Origin: Candidatus Burkholderia verschuerenii
GTDB lineage: Bacteria; Pseudomonadota; Gammaproteobacteria; Burkholderiales; Burkholderiaceae
NCBI RefSeq assembly: GCF_001189365.1
Contig: NZ_LFJJ01000027.1
Coordinates: forward strand, 1 to 39,640
Direction of reading: 5' to 3'
DNA length: 39,640 nucleotides
The notes under the pieces were generated by a model. That model did no database searches and had not been told where the DNA came from. It saw only the letters and a program-made list of their open reading frames with translations. Numbering within the stretch: position 1 is the first letter of the stretch; each line of letters opens with the position of its first letter. A program made the position numbers and the translations under genes. Positions 36,793 through 39,640 of this stretch are shown piece after piece.

Positions 36793-37899
36793 TTACTTCC
36801 CCAACCCCGACTTCGCCACCGTCTGCTCCGCCGTCTGCGCGTACAGCGCATGCAGATGCGTCGTCGGATGCACGGTATCGGCGTACATGTAGGTCTGATC
36901 CGCGTTTGCCGTCGTGTAGTTCTGCGGCGAGCAGAACAGCGACGTCGCGAAGTCCTGCGGGTCGGGCTCGCCGTACTTCGCGGCTGCCGCCGCCATCGCC
37001 TGCAGATTGCACGCCGTGCCCGTGTTCGACACCGCAAAGCCGTACTGCGCGTAATTCGCCGTGATGTTCGCCAGCGCCGGCACGATATCCAGGTAGATGA
37101 CCTTCGACATCAAACCCGTCTGCGTCAACGCTGCCGACAGCGCCTGATTGAAGCCGAGCGATGCCTGCGTCAGCAGCGCCTTGGTCGTGGCCGAACTCAT
37201 CATCCCTTGCGGCGTGGCGCCGATATCCGGCACGTTCGAGACCAGCACATGCGTCGCGCCGCCCTGCACGATCTTGCCGATGACGCCCGCCAGATAGATC
37301 GCCGCCTGTCCGATCGCGGCCGTCGCCTGAGCCGGCGTAATCGCGCTCGCCTGGACCGCCTGCAAGTTGTACAGAATGTCGTTCGCGCCGCCGTTGACGA
37401 TCACGAGCTGGTTCGCGTTGAAGCTGCCGTGCGTCGTCAGATAGTTGGTCAATTGCTGCGCGACCGGCACCGTCAGCGCGCCCGTGTAGTTGGCCGGATT
37501 GGTGCTCGCGTGGCCGATGCCGATCGGGTTCGTCACGCGCGAGCCGCCCTGCGCATAACCGAAGCCCGACTGCGCCGCCGGCGCGGCGCCGAAGCCGCCG
37601 GTCATCGCGGGCTTGAGCGTGTCGCCGTAGTATTGCGCGACGTCCTGCACCCAGATTTGGCCCGGATTCGTCGTGAAGCGGCCGCCGCCGAAATTCGCCG
37701 CCGCGACGGGCGCATAGGTGCCGACATCCGACAGACTGTCGCCGAAGGACACGATCTGCAGCTTGACGCCGCCCGCCGGCGCGGAGTTGTTGTCATCGCT
37801 TCCGCCGCCGCAAGCCGCGAGCAGGGCGAATGCGGCGCTCGCCGTGGCGATGCGGGCGTAGCGTACCAGTGCGGCGCGCGTCGAACGTTGCTTCTTCAT
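36793..37899 (-). CDS. GDSL-family esterase/lipase, predicted lipoprotein
   Basis: 368 residues from ATG 37899. A Lys/Arg-rich start and hydrophobic stretch lead to the lipobox FALLAAC|GGGSD, so the protein is probably a lipid-anchored envelope protein. SGNH hydrolase blocks: block I IVSFGDSLSDVG (nucleophile Ser), block II Gly in YAQGGSRV, block III Asn in IVNGGANDIL, block V Asp/His in YADTVHPTTHLH. It resembles the phospholipase/esterase group of proteobacteria that includes autotransporter-like EstA passengers, but there is no beta-barrel domain. Substrate unknown. Intact, with its own terminator. Confidence 0.93.
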   Translation of the reverse strand: MKKQRSTRAALVRYARIATASAAFALLAACGGGSDDNNSAPAGGVKLQIVSFGDSLSDVGTYAPVAAANFGGGRFTTNPGQIWVQDVAQYYGDTLKPAMTGGFGAAPAAQSGFGYAQGGSRVTNPIGIGHASTNPANYTGALTVPVAQQLTNYLTTHGSFNANQLVIVNGGANDILYNLQAVQASAITPAQATAAIGQAAIYLAGVIGKIVQGGATHVLVSNVPDIGATPQGMMSSATTKALLTQASLGFNQALSAALTQTGLMSKVIYLDIVPALANITANYAQYGFAVSNTGTACNLQAMAAAAAKYGEPDPQDFATSLFCSPQNYTTANADQTYMYADTVHPTTHLHALYAQTAEQTVAKSGLGK

Positions 37900-38289
37900 G
37901 GACCTCGTCTCCGTTGAACGGTGTTTTGTAGTTCGGGCGCGGCGTCAAGCCTTGCCTCGTGTCACGCATCTTCGTGCTTCATTGTGCTTCTACCATACTT
38001 CTGCGGTACTACTGTGTGCTTCTTTGTCATTTCACGGCGACGGATTGCGCGTCCGCCGCATCGCATTGTGCCCCATGCGCGGCGCTTGTCGAGCCGTACG
38101 AACCATACTCCGGCATCATGCGACCGCGTCGTGCCCGACAGCGTACACGGCGCGCGACCCGAGCCGGGCGGGACTTCGTAGAAGAAATCTTCGGTGCCGC
38201 GCGTCCGGGCGTGCCCGCACGCGGGTTTGGATGGATTGCCGCCACGGGCGAGTCGTGCCTCGCCCGTGGTCAAAAGCCGGACGCGCCGA
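37900..38289 (-). other. 390-base intergenic region between dacB and the GDSL esterase
   Basis: No supported gene. It should hold the GDSL promoter, but no convincing hexamer pair is visible. Three copies of GTGCTTC occur within 50 bases (37974-37980, 37984-37990, 38016-38022), with two related CTTC words between them; they could be a regulator site or chance. A strong hairpin after dacB is listed separately. Confidence 0.5.
38242..38269 (-). terminator. stem-loop after dacB
   Basis: A perfect 11-bp inverted repeat, CCACGGGCGAG (38242-38252) and CTCGCCCGTGG (38259-38269), loop TCGTGC, 20 bases past the dacB stop. There is no T-tract on the dacB strand, so it is termination-like or RNA-protecting. 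Confidence 0.55.
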
Positions 38290-39640
38290 TCACTCGAGTT
38301 CGGTCGTTTTGCGCGCGCCGTCGTAGACCCATTCGAGCAGCGCATCGTGGGCGGCGCGGGCGGCTTCCGCGCGCGGATCGTTGATGAAGCTCACCACGAC
38401 GTAGCTCTCGCCATTCGCCGCGCCGACATAGCCCGCGATGGCGCGCACGTCGCGCAGCGTGCCGGTCTTGATATGCGCGTTGCCGAGCGCGCCCGAGTTG
38501 TTCAGGCGGTTGCGCATGGTGCCGTCGACACCGGCGATCGGCAGCGATTCGACGAACACCTGCGCGACCGGGCTCGAATTCGCCGCGACCAGCAGATCGG
38601 CCAGCGATGCCGCGCTGATGTGCTCCTCGCGCGACAGGCCCGAGCCATTGTCGAGCACGAGACGACCGTTCATCGGCAGGGCGCTCTTGCGCAGGAAGGT
38701 CTGGATCGCGGCGGAGGATTTCGCGGTCGTCGCGGGCGGCTTGGATTCCGCCGCGCCGATCGTCAGGAACAGGTTGCGCGCCATCACGTTGTTGCTGAAC
38801 TTGTTGATGTCGCGCACCACGTCCGAGAGCACCGGGCTGCGATGCGTGCCGACCAGCCGCGCCGACACGGGCGTCGGACCTTCGCGCGTGGTGCCCTGGA
38901 ACGTGCCGCCCGCCTGCTTCCAAAGCGCCAGAAAGCCGCCCGCGAAGAAGGTCGAATGATCGAGCGCGGCGACGTTGATGGTGCGCGGCCCGCAGCGCAG
39001 CGGATAGTCGCCGATAAACGATGCCTGCACGAAGCCGCCCTGCGTCTGCGCCACGCTCGGCGACGCCGCCTGCAGCGAGCCCGTGCACGTGCCGCGCGTC
39101 ACGCGCAATTCGTTATCGATCTGCAATTGCGCGAGTTGCGGCAGCACATCGATGGACACCTGACCATCGGTGTTCGGCGTCAGCGTAAAGGACAGCGACT
39201 TGAACGCGTACAGCAGCGGATCGGGGCCGACGTTGTAGGGCGCGGTCTCGTCAGTATCGAAGGCGGGCAGATCGCGCGTGGAAGCGTCGAAGTAACGCTT
39301 GTCCAGCACCAGCGCGCCGTCGATGCCGCTGATCCCGCTCTTGCGAATCTGATCGACGAGATCGATCAGTTCCTCGGGCACGAGCTTCGGATCGCCCGTG
39401 CCCTGAATGTACAGATTGCCGTGCAGTACGCCTTGCGGATCGATCTGGCCATCGGCGTAGGCGGTCGTCTTCCAGCGATAGTCCGGCCCGAGCATCGACA
39501 GACCGGCGTAGGTCGTGACGAGCTTCATCGTGGAGGCGGGCAGCATCGGCTGATTGGCGTTGATGGCGACCAGCGGCACCGGCGCGCCGATGCGCTGCAC
39601 GACGACGCTCATCGACGAGAGCGGGACGTGCGCTTTCGCG
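38290..39640 (-). CDS. dacB: D-alanyl-D-alanine carboxypeptidase/endopeptidase DacB (PBP4), N-terminus outside window
   Basis: 450 residues are visible; the frame continues through the right edge, so the signal peptide and first residues are missing. Peptidase S13 family: periplasmic enzymes that trim or cleave peptidoglycan cross-bridges. Motifs: SxxK as LPASTMKLVTTYAG, SxN region in LDNGSGLSREEH, KTG in HIKTGTLRDVRAIAGYV. Between them lies the large insert domain of class C PBPs (residues about 80-280 of the visible part). The tail ends WVYDGARKTTELE. Frame intact in the visible part. Confidence 0.95.
   Translation of the reverse strand, partial: AKAHVPLSSMSVVVQRIGAPVPLVAINANQPMLPASTMKLVTTYAGLSMLGPDYRWKTTAYADGQIDPQGVLHGNLYIQGTGDPKLVPEELIDLVDQIRKSGISGIDGALVLDKRYFDASTRDLPAFDTDETAPYNVGPDPLLYAFKSLSFTLTPNTDGQVSIDVLPQLAQLQIDNELRVTRGTCTGSLQAASPSVAQTQGGFVQASFIGDYPLRCGPRTINVAALDHSTFFAGGFLALWKQAGGTFQGTTREGPTPVSARLVGTHRSPVLSDVVRDINKFSNNVMARNLFLTIGAAESKPPATTAKSSAAIQTFLRKSALPMNGRLVLDNGSGLSREEHISAASLADLLVAANSSPVAQVFVESLPIAGVDGTMRNRLNNSGALGNAHIKTGTLRDVRAIAGYVGAANGESYVVVSFINDPRAEAARAAHDALLEWVYDGARKTTELE

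Overview
The window is chromosomal DNA from a beta-proteobacterium of the Burkholderiaceae, most like Paraburkholderia/Caballeronia. The GC content is high, and the gene order is typical of that group: two-component system, recA, recX, DUF2889, sucC, sucD, terC, pilin, pglL, then ilvE, zinc finger and waaF, then pgk, pyk, fba, purC, purE, purK and a Sua5-type gene. The species cannot be named from the sequence alone.

Region 1 (1-4996) is an accessory island lying against the 3' end of a tRNA-Met(CAU) gene. It holds a QatABCD anti-phage operon (QatA ATPase, QatB, QueC-like QatC, TatD-like QatD) and a tyrosine recombinase facing the tRNA. It looks damaged. The first 126 bases are the 3' end (domains V and VI) of a group II intron sitting inside qatA. 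QatC has Trp in place of the expected Ser of its PP-loop. qatD is frameshifted by a perfect 25-bp tandem duplication. The integrase is frameshifted.

Region 2 (5000-16000) starts with an MHS-family MFS transporter (frameshifted) and a TctE/QseC-type sensor kinase with its OmpR-type regulator. The kinase is frameshifted near its start and has lost the segment with the phosphoacceptor His. Next come recA under a near-perfect LexA box, recX (frameshifted by a 5-bp tandem duplication), a DUF2889 gene, sucCD and terC (in-frame TAG).

Region 3 (15400-25600) holds a type IV pilin with its PglL O-oligosaccharyltransferase, moaC, a BepA-like M48 metalloprotease, an unknown gene with a YheT hydrolase, a SnoaL/NTF2-like protein, waaF, a zinc-ribbon protein and ilvE (1-nt insertion).

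Region 4 (25700-34900) holds azlCD (branched-chain amino-acid export), pgk, an in-frame chimera of pyruvate kinase with the C-terminal half of class II fructose-bisphosphate aldolase, purC, purE, purK and a Sua5-type tRNA t6A gene. The chimera appears to come from a deletion that removed the end of pyk and the first half of fba.

Region 5 (34900-39640) holds a hipBA toxin-antitoxin module with a perfect palindromic operator, a GDSL esterase lipoprotein and the C-terminal part of dacB (PBP4), which runs off the right edge.

The main overall signal is the density of broken genes of mixed mutation type: homopolymer indels, tandem duplications, deletions between short repeats and a nonsense codon. 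This fits either genuine genome erosion, as in host-restricted Burkholderiaceae symbionts, or a draft with indel errors. The nonsense codon, the 25-bp duplication and the two large deletions are harder to explain as simple sequencing error.
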